In this document: in pieces, positions 21,400-31,519 of the stretch
Position numbering within the stretch: position 1 is the stretch's first letter
Layout of the letters: the number at the start of each line of letters is the position of its first letter
NCBI GenBank assembly: GCA_024114885.1
Contig: CP099421.1
Location: 3,162,001 to 3,226,000, forward strand
From: Septoria linicola
Taxonomy: Eukaryota > Ascomycota > Dothideomycetes > Mycosphaerellales > Mycosphaerellaceae
Length of the DNA stretch: 64,000 nucleotides
Reading direction: 5' to 3'
The notes under the pieces: model-generated
The model's input: only the letters and a program-made list of their open reading frames with translations
Databases searched by the model: none
Told to the model about the DNA's origin: nothing
Made by a program: the position numbers and the translations under genes

Positions 21400-22341
21400 C
21401 TAAAGTCCACAGAAAAAGGCAAGACCGAGTCCGAGCACTGCAGCCGCAGTGCCGCCAACACGCATCTCTGCCAAGCTACCTGCACCGCCTGTCGATATAG
21501 CAGGCATCCCAGATCCCGTCATAGTGGCATTCTCGCCTCCAGAGGTAGAGTTCGATCCTCCAGTAGTGCTTTTGGCATAGTACTCCTTGATCTTCATCTC
21601 CACGTACTCCGCCGCCTGCATGCCATACTCTTGCACATACCGCAAATGCACGGAGATATTGTCAAAGTTACCGGCACTGGCACAATATGGGTCCAGCTCG
21701 TCGCAGTAAGCCTGGAACCTAGAGTCAAGCCCGGTCGTCTCGAAGACCATGCTGGAGTTCTCGAAACGAGCAAACAGACCAGATTTGGTCGAGTTACCGA
21801 CGTGGGCGGAGTTGTCGGTGATGTTGATGCTTGGATCTCCCATTGTGATGATTGCTGCAACGCGAGAGATGACCAATTTTGATGCTGGTTGTGACAAAGA
21901 CTCGTTGTATGGGAAACGCTCCACGTTCTGGCCAGACAGATAGTCGGACACGACTTGCGCTCCTTGTGAGTAACCCATAAGGACGATTGGAGCATTTCCT
22001 GGGCAGTCTTGGGCAACAAACGCTTCTGCCAGGGCTCTCATTCCCAAAACACCAGCTGATTCAGAGTTAAAGTAATCGGTGAGCGTTGCTGGGTACACAA
22101 CATATTCGGCATTGCTTGCTTCTGAAGCATTGAGAACTGCATCTTTGACGTTGCCGATGATGCCATAGCCGAGAGGCTCGACAGATGCTCGGGCGACGAT
22201 GATGTGAGCACCACCTTCACCTGGGCATGCTGAGGTGGAAACGTTGCTGATGGTAGAATAGTCGCCAAATGTTTGAGCTTGCGTGAGAGCCGCGGTCATC
22301 GACAGACCAGCTGCGAGAAGGGCGTTTCTGTGTGTAGGCAT
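21400..22341 (-). CDS. Cutinase / acetylxylan-esterase family serine hydrolase, GPI-anchored
   Basis: 313 residues from the ATG at 22341, which opens a clear signal peptide (RNALLAAGLSMTAALTQAQ). The cutinase fold is marked by the nucleophile elbow GYSQGA (Ser125), the acid Asp217 in YCDELDPYC (a disulfide-bounded loop as in cutinases), and His232 in SVHLRY. The C-terminal 60 residues are Ser/Thr/Gly-rich (STTGGSNSTSGGENATMTGSG) and end in a hydrophobic tail (AAAVLGLGLAFFCGL), the pattern for a GPI anchor; classical secreted cutinases lack this. Several N-glycosylation sequons (NVS, NES, NIT, NSS, NIS). Family members hydrolyse cutin, polyester or acetylated xylan at the cell surface; the substrate is not decided here. 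An in-frame ATG 18 codons upstream is less likely. Confidence 0.9.
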   Translation of the reverse strand: MPTHRNALLAAGLSMTAALTQAQTFGDYSTISNVSTSACPGEGGAHIIVARASVEPLGYGIIGNVKDAVLNASEASNAEYVVYPATLTDYFNSESAGVLGMRALAEAFVAQDCPGNAPIVLMGYSQGAQVVSDYLSGQNVERFPYNESLSQPASKLVISRVAAIITMGDPSINITDNSAHVGNSTKSGLFARFENSSMVFETTGLDSRFQAYCDELDPYCASAGNFDNISVHLRYVQEYGMQAAEYVEMKIKEYYAKSTTGGSNSTSGGENATMTGSGMPAISTGGAGSLAEMRVGGTAAAVLGLGLAFFCGL

Positions 22342-23439
22342 TGTGGCGGTCCTGTAAGAATAGTGTGATTGGAGATTTGATTTCGGGAGGAACACGAGGA
22401 GGAGAATGTATGAAGCGGGCAGCCATCTTGGATATCATATACCAGTCTATACTGACGTATGCCGTCCGAGCCGCTCTCACGGCTGTCGGTACAGATCTGG
22501 ACTGCTCGCCAGAGGATTAAAGTGAGGTTGAAGATCCATTGTTGTGGCGAGCTGTCCAATCGCATGTGTTTGTGTCAAGACCGCCGAGGCACATGAAAGC
22601 CGAGTGGAACGAGATGCGCTAGCCGGATATGGAGATCGCATCTGGGCATGAGCTTCTGCTTGACCTGCATCTTCTAGAAGTTCTTTTCATCTATAGCATC
22701 CACGTGGCACCGCTGCGAGATGGCTCTTTCGAGGTCAGCCTTGGAGAATCTACACGAAACAGGACCTGGCAGGTATCGGGACTTGAAAGTGAGCAAAAGT
22801 GCTCGATCTCCACTTGCCGGAGATTAAGCCTTGCTGCACAACGTGCTGGCGATCCGGCAGTCTGGGAAGATGGAGACTTGACAGCACATGGCATTCGACC
22901 TTAGCTGTGAATCGTCCATCTCGAAAAGGAATTTGTGTGGCAAAGAGGAAGCTGCTGAGAAATGTCAGAAATGCTGAGGTTGGCGGACATCCATGTCTGC
23001 GGGTCGGCTCATCTTCGACTCGCTGGACGTTCTCGTCTGCTGCAACTTGGGTGTAAAGATTGCAAACACGGACGTGTCCACGATGAGCCACAAGCTGGAG
23101 AACAGAACACAGATCGCCGTGAAGCAGATCATTATCAATGGCGCGGACGCAGCAGTGGTGGTCGTCTGGGGAGGCCAAGAACTCGGGAACAGACGTTTTC
23201 GCGGACCAGCGCGAGATACGCCGTCGCAGAGCGAGTATGGCAACACCGTCTGACACGTGGCGTTGCGAAGTCACACGTCAGGCTGAAGCACGTCTCGTCC
23301 AGCTGTCCAGAACAGAGGAAGACAAAACGAACAGGATCAGAACACTGCTGTCCAGGATACCCTTGCATTGGCTACAGACCAGGACAAACCAAGTACACTT
23401 CAGCTATTGACCGGAGCAACCTGATCTCCCACATTCTAC
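22342..23439. other. Intergenic region, about 1.1 kb
   Basis: Several overlapping frames of 60-180 codons in both strands (for example 22750-23274 minus and 22962-23504 plus), none with recognisable domains or biased composition. Nothing is called. Confidence 0.5.
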
Positions 23440-24369
23440 TCATCGAAACCGATCCAGGTTCGCCTTCACCCACTCCTCAAAACCAGTCGCCTTGTGGCCA
23501 GTAAACTTCTCCACGTTCTTCACGCCCTGGTGGAAATTCTCCTCCTCCTCTCCACTAAATCCCTTGCCATAAATCTCACCCATTCTCGCAGCAAGATACT
23601 TCGCGAACACCTCTGGAATGCCCTTCTGCTGATACTGCTGGACAGCGGCCTGCTCATCGATGTCCTCGATCTTGATCTCCTTCCCAAGTGCTTTCTCAAC
23701 GACATGGATCTGGTCTTCTTGACTGATCATCTTGGGCCCGAACAGATAGATGATGTGCTGATCTTTCAGCTCCTTTGCTAGGACGAGACCGGCGACTTCG
23801 CCCATGTCATCTGGCGTGATCATATCGAAGCTCGCCTTAGGCGACCACAACTTGACATGGCCAGCTTTGATCCCGTCTTCGTTCCACGTCAGGATGTTCG
23901 TGGCAAATCCACCAGGTCGGAGTGCTACAAAATTCTTCTCGCCAAACACTTCCAGCAATTGCATTTCTGTCCTTGCATGCATGTACGGAATAATGTCTTG
24001 AGGCGGGATCTTCTCGAGCGGTTCTTTGACCGTGTAACTGCTCAAGAAGACAACGAACTCTACTCCTCCAGCTTTCAATGCCTCAAGAGTAGCTCGCATG
24101 TGGTCTTGAGAGCCGTGGGCCAAGTAGATGAAAGCTCGTTTGGCACCAGTCTTGCTCGCGGCCTCCTTGACAGTGTTGGGTTGTGTCAAGTCTGCTTGCA
24201 CACGTTCGTAGTCTCCATTCTTCTCATCTTCGGAACTCAAGCCTGGAATGGACTTCTGCGGGTCACGCATTACGAGAAAGACTTTGACGCCATGCTTGGA
24301 TGCTGTGGTTGCCGCAACTCGAGCAACATTGCCAGTAGGGCCAAAGACGAGGACTTTTGAACAAGCCAT
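23440..24369 (-). CDS. NmrA-like NAD(P)-binding protein
   Basis: 309 residues, single exon. The N-terminus VLVFGPTGNVARVAA (Gly10, Gly13) is the NmrA/atypical SDR dinucleotide motif. Further family marks: VMRDPQKS after strand 2, the QADLTQPNTV segment near 60, FVVFLSSYTV near 105-115, and the substrate-pocket stretch ALRPGGFATNIL near 150. There is no YxxxK catalytic pair, as usual in NmrA proteins, which act as NAD(P) sensors or as reductases. Cytosolic or nuclear, no targeting signal. The MACSKV start sits directly before the first strand. Confidence 0.88.
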   Translation of the reverse strand: MACSKVLVFGPTGNVARVAATTASKHGVKVFLVMRDPQKSIPGLSSEDEKNGDYERVQADLTQPNTVKEAASKTGAKRAFIYLAHGSQDHMRATLEALKAGGVEFVVFLSSYTVKEPLEKIPPQDIIPYMHARTEMQLLEVFGEKNFVALRPGGFATNILTWNEDGIKAGHVKLWSPKASFDMITPDDMGEVAGLVLAKELKDQHIIYLFGPKMISQEDQIHVVEKALGKEIKIEDIDEQAAVQQYQQKGIPEVFAKYLAARMGEIYGKGFSGEEEENFHQGVKNVEKFTGHKATGFEEWVKANLDRFR

Positions 24370-24425
24370 TGCGTTCGTGAGACTAATGTCAAATCAAAGG
24401 TTCCTAACGTGAGCAGAGTAGAAGC

Positions 24426-24434
24426 TATATATAA
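24426..24434 (-). promoter_or_regulatory. TATA box of the NmrA-like gene
   Basis: TATATATAA about 57 bp upstream of the ATG at 24369, readable as TATATATA on the minus strand. Confidence 0.6.
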
Positions 24435-24934
24435 CGAGGTCCAGCTCCAGTGTGTGACTGTGGAGAACGGAATTAGTCGCTGTATTCAGCCGCAGCTATG
24501 ACGAACGGCACGAAGCTATCAATCCTTCAACGGACTTCAGCTTCGCCGATCGTGCCGTGTGGTTGTGACTTGATTCCATTCGCGTTTCGAAGCATGAACA
24601 CGTTTGACGAGCTGAGGCGGCGCACCAGCTAGTCTGTCCGACTCCGCAGAGCCTCTTGTCTTGGATGTGATTGATTTGCAATCAAGCTCATAGGCCAAGC
24701 GACTAGTTCAGGTCAGCAGCGGAATTGTGCGTCGAGCTTCTTCTAGCTCCTATACATCACAACCTATCGTCGAGATCTTCAGTGGCAGGACACAGGTGAT
24801 CGGAATGATGTCGTGAGCATACCTACAAAGGTTTGGCAACACAAGCAAACATGCTGCAGATGATATCACCCATTACATCCATCCAATAGCCCATGCATGA
24901 CCCAATTTCGTTCAAAGTGCAGCCAACAGTAACG
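24435..24934. other. Intergenic region
   Basis: Between the NmrA-like gene promoter and the 3' end of the disordered-protein gene. No gene seen. Confidence 0.6.
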
Positions 24935-27406
24935 TCACAAGAAAGCACTGCCACCAACCGAAGTGTCTTCCAACTCAGCACGCCTCACTATGCTCTCCTT
25001 GCTCTTCCTCTCTTTCAGCCAGTCCGTCACCATGTGTTGCCCTGGTGAACGTCGGGAGTGGTCTCGCATTTCCAGCATGGATGCTCTGGAAAGTGTGGAT
25101 TTATGTGCGTCATTTCTCTGATTCCGCATTGATGCTCGCGAGAGTGATGGCTTTGCGACTGCATCTTTCAGGCTCGTTCTGCGGACTTCTGAACGACTCT
25201 TGTGAGAGCCAGTCGCGAGCCACTGCGAACTCGAGAGTGAGGGCAGTGGCGATGCAGGTGGACGAACGGCTGCAGATGCCGGGCGGATGTTCTCTTTACT
25301 GCTGTAGGAATGCACTGGCCGGCTGACGCTGCTCAGCCGACCGTTCTCGTGTTGACTTCGGCTAAAGGAAGTCCGAGAAGGCTCTTGGTAGCTTTGACGT
25401 GTAGAGGACCGAACAGTCTCTTGGTAGCTACCACGACTTGGAGCCCTGAAGCTCGCTGCGTTGTGATTGTCTCGCAAGCTAGTCCGACTCGAAGCAACCT
25501 TGGGATGTCGGTCGTGCATGGTGGATACGATGCTGCTTGCTTGAGACCGTGATCGACCAGCTTCGCGGCCAAGTTCAGAAAGTGGCGAGATAGATCTTGG
25601 TCGTATCGTTGCGCTGTTGAGTAGACGAAACTGCTGCTCTTCACTTCCCAATGTGGTTCTCATTTCGTCCGATAGCCACTTTCGCCACGAGCCACTTCCA
25701 TGTCCGCGATGATACACGGTGGGAGGCTTTGCAGGAGAGACATCGTACTGGGGCAAGGACTGCATCGCAGGAGATGGAGTCCGACGGGCTTGCATGTACT
25801 GCTCGTTGCTCGGCACAGTCAAGGACTGATACTGTGGCCCACCCGTGCCTAGGCTCGTTTTCATTTCGTCAGACAACCACTTGCGCCACGAGCCGCTGCC
25901 GCTCCCACGATGATGTCCTCCGCGTGGCTTTGCAGGCGAGATGCTGTATCTCCGTACTTCTCGACCAGTGATCAGAATGGTCGTGGTGCCCTCATCAGCA
26001 TCAGGCGACAGTGGTCTCGGTGAAGCGCCGTCCGTTGCACGCGAGTAGACGCTGGGAGAGATAACATCTGCTCTGCTCGTGTGCGGTATTCGGAGAGCCG
26101 AGCGGCGTTTCAGACTGCTACCAGGTGAGCCGATCTCGTTGACTGGAGACGGAATGTCGACAGTGCAAAGGCCAGGATCTGGTGTAATGGTGCGGATCGT
26201 GGGCAGTGTCGGCTCGAAGAATGATGTGTCATGTAAAGCTACGTAATTGTTAGCTGAAGTGCTCGTTTCGGTGCAGGACGCAGTGAACCTCACTAGATGC
26301 ATCGAAGAGACGCGAGGTTTCAGTTCCATCGGTGAGATTCCCAGACCGAGACGGGCGAATGCGCTTCTGTAGAGCACTGTAGAGTCCAGCGCTCTCTTCA
26401 GAGGCTCCGCTAAGCTCAGCCCTGCTGCTTCGGTTAAGCCTGTTCCGTACTGGACCGCCAAAGAAGGAGCTTTTCTTGCGCAATTCGTGGTTAACCGAGC
26501 TGATGATGGGCTCGATGGCCGGGTCGACTGGATTCCTGTTGCGAGCTGAGCCGGTGAAGAACGAGCTGCGCTTGCGCAGTCCACGACTGTTGAGCTCCAA
26601 AACTGGCTCCGGTGGTGGGTCGAAATGGTGAGAAGGCCTACGATTGCTGCGAATACTTGACATTGCTGCAATTGTCGAATTGGTCCAGCTTGTCACCCGA
26701 GATTTGGTGGAAGTAGAGTATGGTCTGTTGTACGGCTCGGGCTCAGGAGCAGAGTTCGACAGTGCTTGGCCTTCAATGGCAGCTGGCTCTGGAGAGGACG
26801 GCGGTGCAGCAGGCGGCATGGAAGCTGGGGTGGCCTTGCGAAAGACCTGCTTCAGACGCCCCTTGATGGTGGTAGACAAGTGGCGAGGCGTTGGAGTGTG
26901 TGCTTTGACAGCCCGAGCCGCGGTGGTCTCGGTGGAAACGGTCAGGTACGCTTCTTTCAACACCTGAACAGGCTTGTCCTCTGTCAATGCAGCGACTGTT
27001 GGAAGGACAGGCACTGGCAAATTTGCCTGCATTGTCGCCTTTGCAGCCAGGGCCGGAGGGTCTGACGCTGGCTCATGCTTCTGCGTCGTAGAAGTGGTCG
27101 AACGAGTTGATCGCCGCCTCGCAACCTCGAAGTGGCTGCCTTGAGACGTCCTCGACTTGCGGCTGGGACGACGTGTTGGAGTGATGTGATCTTCAGTATG
27201 CCGCGCATAGGCACTTCTCGCCGCCGCTGTGGCTTCAGCGTCCGCCATACTGCTGATTAGCCCGGCCATGTCGATGGCAACATCAGTGGTTTGCGTGCAA
27301 TGCAGCTCACTGCAATGGTAGAAGGAAAAACAAATGCCGTCAACACCTACCTTGCTCGTTGCCGACCTCTATCAAGAAGCAGCGAGTCGTCCATCATGAC
27401 AGCCAT
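24935..27406 (-). CDS. Large disordered protein with duplicated GSGSWRKWLSDEM motif
   Basis: Exons 27351-27406, 26294-27309 and 24935-26238 give 791 residues. The intron at 26239-26293 (55 nt, GTGAGG, branch GCTAAC, acceptor GTAG) joins the two long frames in phase 1 and is well supported. The first intron (27310-27350) is only 41 nt; if it is not used, translation starts at 27269 and gives 759 residues. Composition is Ser/Arg/Pro-rich and largely disordered. Two near-identical blocks, HRGSGSGSWRKWLSDEMKTSLG and HRGHGSGSWRKWLSDEMRTT, lie in exon 3. Paired LRKRSSFF / LRKKSSFFGG segments in exon 2 and repeated SLSRASM segments near the C-terminus are also present. No enzymatic domain. The W-W short motifs are likely docking sites (inference). 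Family unknown to me. Confidence 0.72.
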
Positions 27407-28213
27407 ATCTGCCAGATGTATCGGTATGCTCCTGCCGTTGTTGTGAACAGGCAGTTCCGCGGCGCGTTCCCGGCAGAACTGCACGGACAAGAAGCGTCTG
27501 CACTGTGGAGAGGTGTTCCTTCAAGTCCGTGCTAGAGTCCGCCGCTTCGCATATGTCTCTATGATATGCACATCTCTGCCAGTCCATCTCTTGTTTCCTT
27601 CTCTCCTGCCGTGACTTGCTCGTGCTTTCCTCAAACGCAGACAAGCGCGTCAATCGATCAAGGCAGTCGCGACAAGGCACCCGTGACAAGGCAGCCGCAT
27701 GTCAACGTGCTGAACGAGAGTTTCGCAAGGCAGTTGCTCTCCTCATAGCATTTCAGGATGTTGTCGGCGCGCGACAGCGTCTCACCACTCTCGCATCCTT
27801 GCTGCCGATACCGCATCGAGCCTAGCGCCTGCATCCTTGCTCTGCATCCACATCCACATCCTTGACCTTCACCTCCGAGCTCAGCGCTCTTGACAGCAGG
27901 ACATTCTCATCTTTGTGCGCAACATGCCGTGGAGGCCGTGGACGTGGCTTGATGAGGAGGTCACAAAGCTATCCGTCGCGTCCACAAATTCGGCATCGCG
28001 TGCCTCGGCAGATCGCGAGCCTCGGCCGTTCAGCGCGTACCAAAGCTTCAATGGCGGCAGTACGCGGAGGAGAACATCACCTCGTTATTCGTCCATGAAC
28101 AGGAGAGCATGATCATTGCCTAGAGTCTTGTGTAGAGCCATAACTTACTTATCAGGCAGCCGTCTCCTTCTTCCCTTGTACTCCGCCGGACTTGCAGTTC
28201 CTCCTCCAAAACC
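27407..28213. other. Intergenic region (divergent promoter area)
   Basis: Lies between two divergently transcribed genes. A 65-codon + frame at 27915-28112 (MRNMPWRPWTWLDEE..) is the only one with some character, but there is no independent support for it. Confidence 0.5.
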
Positions 28214-29350
28214 ATGGGCGTCCTTACAACGCAGCCAGGCAAGGGCATCTACACACTATTCTCAGTCGCCTTGAATACTGTCCGCCTGCCAATATGGATG
28301 ATCTGGTATCTGCCTCCGTTCTTACGCCAACACAAGGACTGGACTTACAGACAGGCTATTCTGGTCCAGATCGTGAAGACGTTCCTCTGGAATGCTTCGA
28401 TGGTCGAGGTCAAGACTCCTCTAGCCATCATTCCGGGCGCTGAAAAGGAGAAATGGGCTGTCGCTAAGGTCGGTCCTTCAAAGGCCTACACTGGACCCGC
28501 CAAGCTTGACATGACCATCAAGCCAGAGGACTGTGGCGGCACCTGGTATCCCACTCCGAACCCAATGGGTGGTCTTTACAAGGGTGGTCTCGTCATCCTT
28601 CACTTCCACGGTGGTGCCTACGTGATCGGCGATGGCCGCAAGAAGGATGCTGCTTTTGCGGCAAAGACTCTTCGCGAGAATACTGATGCCACTTATGTCT
28701 ACTGCCCGCAATACCGCTTATCGTCAAACCCAGGGTGCAGATTCCCAGCTGCCCTGCAGGATGCCATTACTGCCTATTCGTATCTCATCAATGAGCGCGA
28801 GATCGAGCCAAGCAAGATTATTCTTTCTGGTGACAGTGCAGGTGCCAACTTGGCGCTCGCTCTCACACGATACATCACAGAACACGGAAAAGCCGCAGGT
28901 CTTGGTGACCCACGTGCTACCCTCCTCTGGTCGCCTTGGGTGAACCCAGCCGGCTCGTTGACACCCGAGGGCTTCAACAGCAGCCCAAACATTGGCTCGG
29001 ACTACATCACAGCTGGCTTTGGGGCCTGGGGTGCACGAACATATCAGCCGCTCCCGAGCACAGGCGCTACTCTGGACCACCCATACATCAACTTCGCATC
29101 CAACGCTTTCGCCACCAAGACTCCAATCTACATTTCGACTGGCGAATGTGAAGTCCTGTTCCATGACGACGTCGCTCTTTATGAGGAGCTGCGTGCGATC
29201 AAGGGCAACGATGTGCATTTGCAAGTCGAGGAACATGCTGTGCACGACACGATTTTGGCTGGACCCCTGGTTGGATTTGAGAAGGAGGCTGAGCTGGGTG
29301 CCAAGAGAGCAGGAGAGTGGCTGAGGACGTTGAAGCCCAGTACCATCTAG
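28214..29350 (+). CDS. Alpha/beta hydrolase (HSL-like esterase/lipase)
   Basis: 378 residues, single exon. HFHGGAY at 130-136 is the oxyanion-hole HGG motif of the hormone-sensitive-lipase family (PF07859 type). GDSAGAN at 206-212 holds the nucleophile Ser208. The C-terminal acid is Glu313 or a neighbour (STGECEVLFHDD), and the His is His344 (HAVHDT). An N-terminal hydrophobic segment (about 11-36, GIYTLFSVALNTVRLPIWMIWYLPP) looks like a membrane anchor rather than a cleaved signal peptide. Such fungal enzymes hydrolyse short-chain esters and acetylated metabolites. The substrate is not evident. Start: first ATG after an in-frame stop. Confidence 0.88.
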   Translation: MGVLTTQPGKGIYTLFSVALNTVRLPIWMIWYLPPFLRQHKDWTYRQAILVQIVKTFLWNASMVEVKTPLAIIPGAEKEKWAVAKVGPSKAYTGPAKLDMTIKPEDCGGTWYPTPNPMGGLYKGGLVILHFHGGAYVIGDGRKKDAAFAAKTLRENTDATYVYCPQYRLSSNPGCRFPAALQDAITAYSYLINEREIEPSKIILSGDSAGANLALALTRYITEHGKAAGLGDPRATLLWSPWVNPAGSLTPEGFNSSPNIGSDYITAGFGAWGARTYQPLPSTGATLDHPYINFASNAFATKTPIYISTGECEVLFHDDVALYEELRAIKGNDVHLQVEEHAVHDTILAGPLVGFEKEAELGAKRAGEWLRTLKPSTI

Positions 29351-29634
29351 ATGTATGTGTTCGTAGGCTAGTGTTCACAGTTGATGTGATGCGTGTATCT
29401 GGCGGTGCACAGACGTTGTCCAGGCAAGCTTTTGTAGAGTTAGATCTCCCAATTTACCCTGTTGATACGATTATGTTTCTCTTTTCCAAAGATCGTGGGG
29501 TAGGTGCTGACTGTGATGAGATATTCTGCTCAAGCGAAGACATTCGATGCATAATTGTTCCGATCATTGGGTATCGTCGCTTTCTACATCTATTCTAGCT
29601 CGCACGCGCCTCATCGCACATCGAAGTACCGCGA

Positions 29635-30837
29635 TCATTTCTGGATTTGCGAAAACACGGCCAAAGGCGTGAACCTCTCACAGCCTGGCTTTGCTTCGCT
29701 ATCTGTGCCAATGTACCAGGAACCATCTGCACAGATGTAATTGGTCGTCTTGTCTCCAATCGCGCAGTTGACGTAGCACATGAAGTCATCCTTGACCTCG
29801 ACGCTGCACGATGCACCGTTGTCTGCATCCCTGTCGAGAAACCCGATCGCAAGAGGATCTTGATATGGCGAGTCTGGAGCTCCAGCTGCATATCCGTAAT
29901 TTATCAGATCGCGCAGTCTGTCGCCTTGCTGGAGCGCGAACACGGTCAAATCACGCCCCTCTTGGTTGTAGAATATCGCAGGATCGGTGGAGCCGCGTTC
30001 AGTGATCAGGTAGAAGCCGTTATACGCACTGCCTTCTTTCCAGGCGCCGATGGCGAAACCGTCTGGTGGCTGAATGGCATTCACTGTCTGGGTAGGGCCT
30101 GCAGTGGTGGTTGTGACACGCTCTGTAAGCGTCGTGGTCGTAGACACGGTCTTGGCCTCAGTCACGAGTGATGTGACGATCTTTGTCGGTGTGGTAGTGG
30201 TGACCCCTCCCTTGGCTCTCCTCTCGGTGACAGTCTGGGTCACAGTGGACGTCTTGGTAGCAATGGTAGTCGTGGACGGTCGGACCGAGACACAGCTACA
30301 GGCGGAGGAGATTGCTGTCTTTGCAGTGTAACTTGACAGACACTTGGGCTTCTTAGGCTTGGAGCCTTGAACATCCCTGCGCCTTGGACCATCTCTCGGC
30401 CTCTTGAATGGGACCTGGCACGTGTAGACGGTCGTCGCATCTGGAGTAGAGGTCACAACGTCCGTCACTGTGGTCGTGGTGCTGAATTTGACAGTATCGG
30501 CGATAGAAGTTATAGTGCTAGCGATACGTCAGTACACATTGTGCATCTGTAAGTGTCTTATTCATGATTACCTAGTCACAACACTTGTGATCTCTGGTGC
30601 AGTCACAGTGCTCGTACACTTCCCGCCGTTCTTGGTAGTCGTGGTTGTTGTCGTGCGCACGACTTTTGAAGTGTATACCGGTACGCTGAGGTATGATGAG
30701 CAGTACGCAGTTGCTGATGACTGCTCGCTAGCAGCAGAGATCTTCTTGTTGACAGTCGCACAATATCCATAGCCAGCTGGTGGAGGAGATGCAAGTGCTG
30801 CAGTAGCGAGGAGAACCGGTAAGAGAAGCGAGACCAT
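29635..30837 (-). CDS. Secreted Thr-rich protein with C-terminal Cys domain
   Basis: Two exons, 30572-30837 and 29635-30517, joined across a 54 nt intron (GTAATC..GCTAG, phase 2), give 382 residues. A signal peptide (MVSLLLPVLLATAALAS) is followed by a short Cys segment (YGYCATVNKK..AYCSSY). A long Thr/Val-rich linker (many TVT and TTTT runs, about 70-210) contains a basic patch with KPKKPKCLSSYTAK and CSC. The C-terminal domain (about 225-380, GFAIGAWKEGSAYNGFYL..) has six cysteines, including CSVEVKDDFMCYVNC and ICADGSWYIG. Probably extracellular or wall-bound, with the linker O-mannosylated (inference). I do not know a name for the C-terminal domain. A relic of a similar gene lies at 11353-11990. 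Divergent from the GH79 gene. Confidence 0.75.
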
Positions 30838-31519
30838 GATGGCGGCTAGAATCTTGGTGCCTAGGTGATGGGTGAGGACGACGACTTGATGCTTTGTACG
30901 AGCCTGAGAAGGAGTCTGGCTGCATTTTGTACGTGGTCGCAATGTTTTGCTGCATGCGTTCGAGGCATCACTAGCCATTCGGAGTCGCCATATTTACCTA
31001 CAGTTCAAAAATTTACACCGGAAAGAGCTGAGCTTGTACTAAAGCAGTCTGCGCATGCATATCGCTCTCCCAAAATGGAGATGAAGTGGCTTTCTGTGGC
31101 TTCGGTCTGGACCACCACGTGGCGGGCACCGGAGCAAGATTCAGATCGTGGCATCTGAGACCGCTTGGCACAGCACGTGTCATACTGCTCGTCGCTTTGC
31201 AGACCTTGCCGGACGTGAATACAGGCAGCTTTGTGGTGATCTTGATGTTGGTTTGAGAGAACACACTGATGTGGAGGAAGGAAGGAAGGAAGGACAGTCG
31301 AGCTCGGCCAGACTTCATCCGAAGCGGACCGAGCGTAAGAGAACTCCCGTCTTCCTCTCCTCTTCTCCTCACAAACACGAGATCTTTGCAGCAACGATCG
31401 TCACCAACGTCAAGTAAGATGAACAATCGTCGGCTCCACATGAGCTTTCGAGCGAAGCTATATCGCGATGCTGTAGCAGCAGAGTCAGGTTCAGCAGAAT
31501 CTGAACACTGACCACAAAG
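30838..31519. promoter_or_regulatory. Shared upstream region of the Thr-rich protein and GH79 genes
   Basis: About 680 bp between two divergent start codons of secreted proteins. It contains a short GGAAGGAAGGAAGG run near 31277-31293. No definite binding site was read. Confidence 0.5.

Noticed and set aside
22750..23504. Overlapping 174- and 180-codon frames on opposite strands
   Set aside because: Neither has domains, a signal peptide or a sensible intron arrangement; probably chance frames in an intergenic region.
14794..24369. A RiPP or secondary-metabolite cluster around the peptide precursor
   Set aside because: No UstYa-like, tyrosinase, methyltransferase, PKS or NRPS gene is present. 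The nitroreductase, cutinase and NmrA-like genes are common accessory genes and not spaced as a cluster.
27862..28112. Two overlapping 65-78 codon frames upstream of the esterase
   Set aside because: Short, overlapping each other in different phases, with no recognisable features; mentioned only in the intergenic note.
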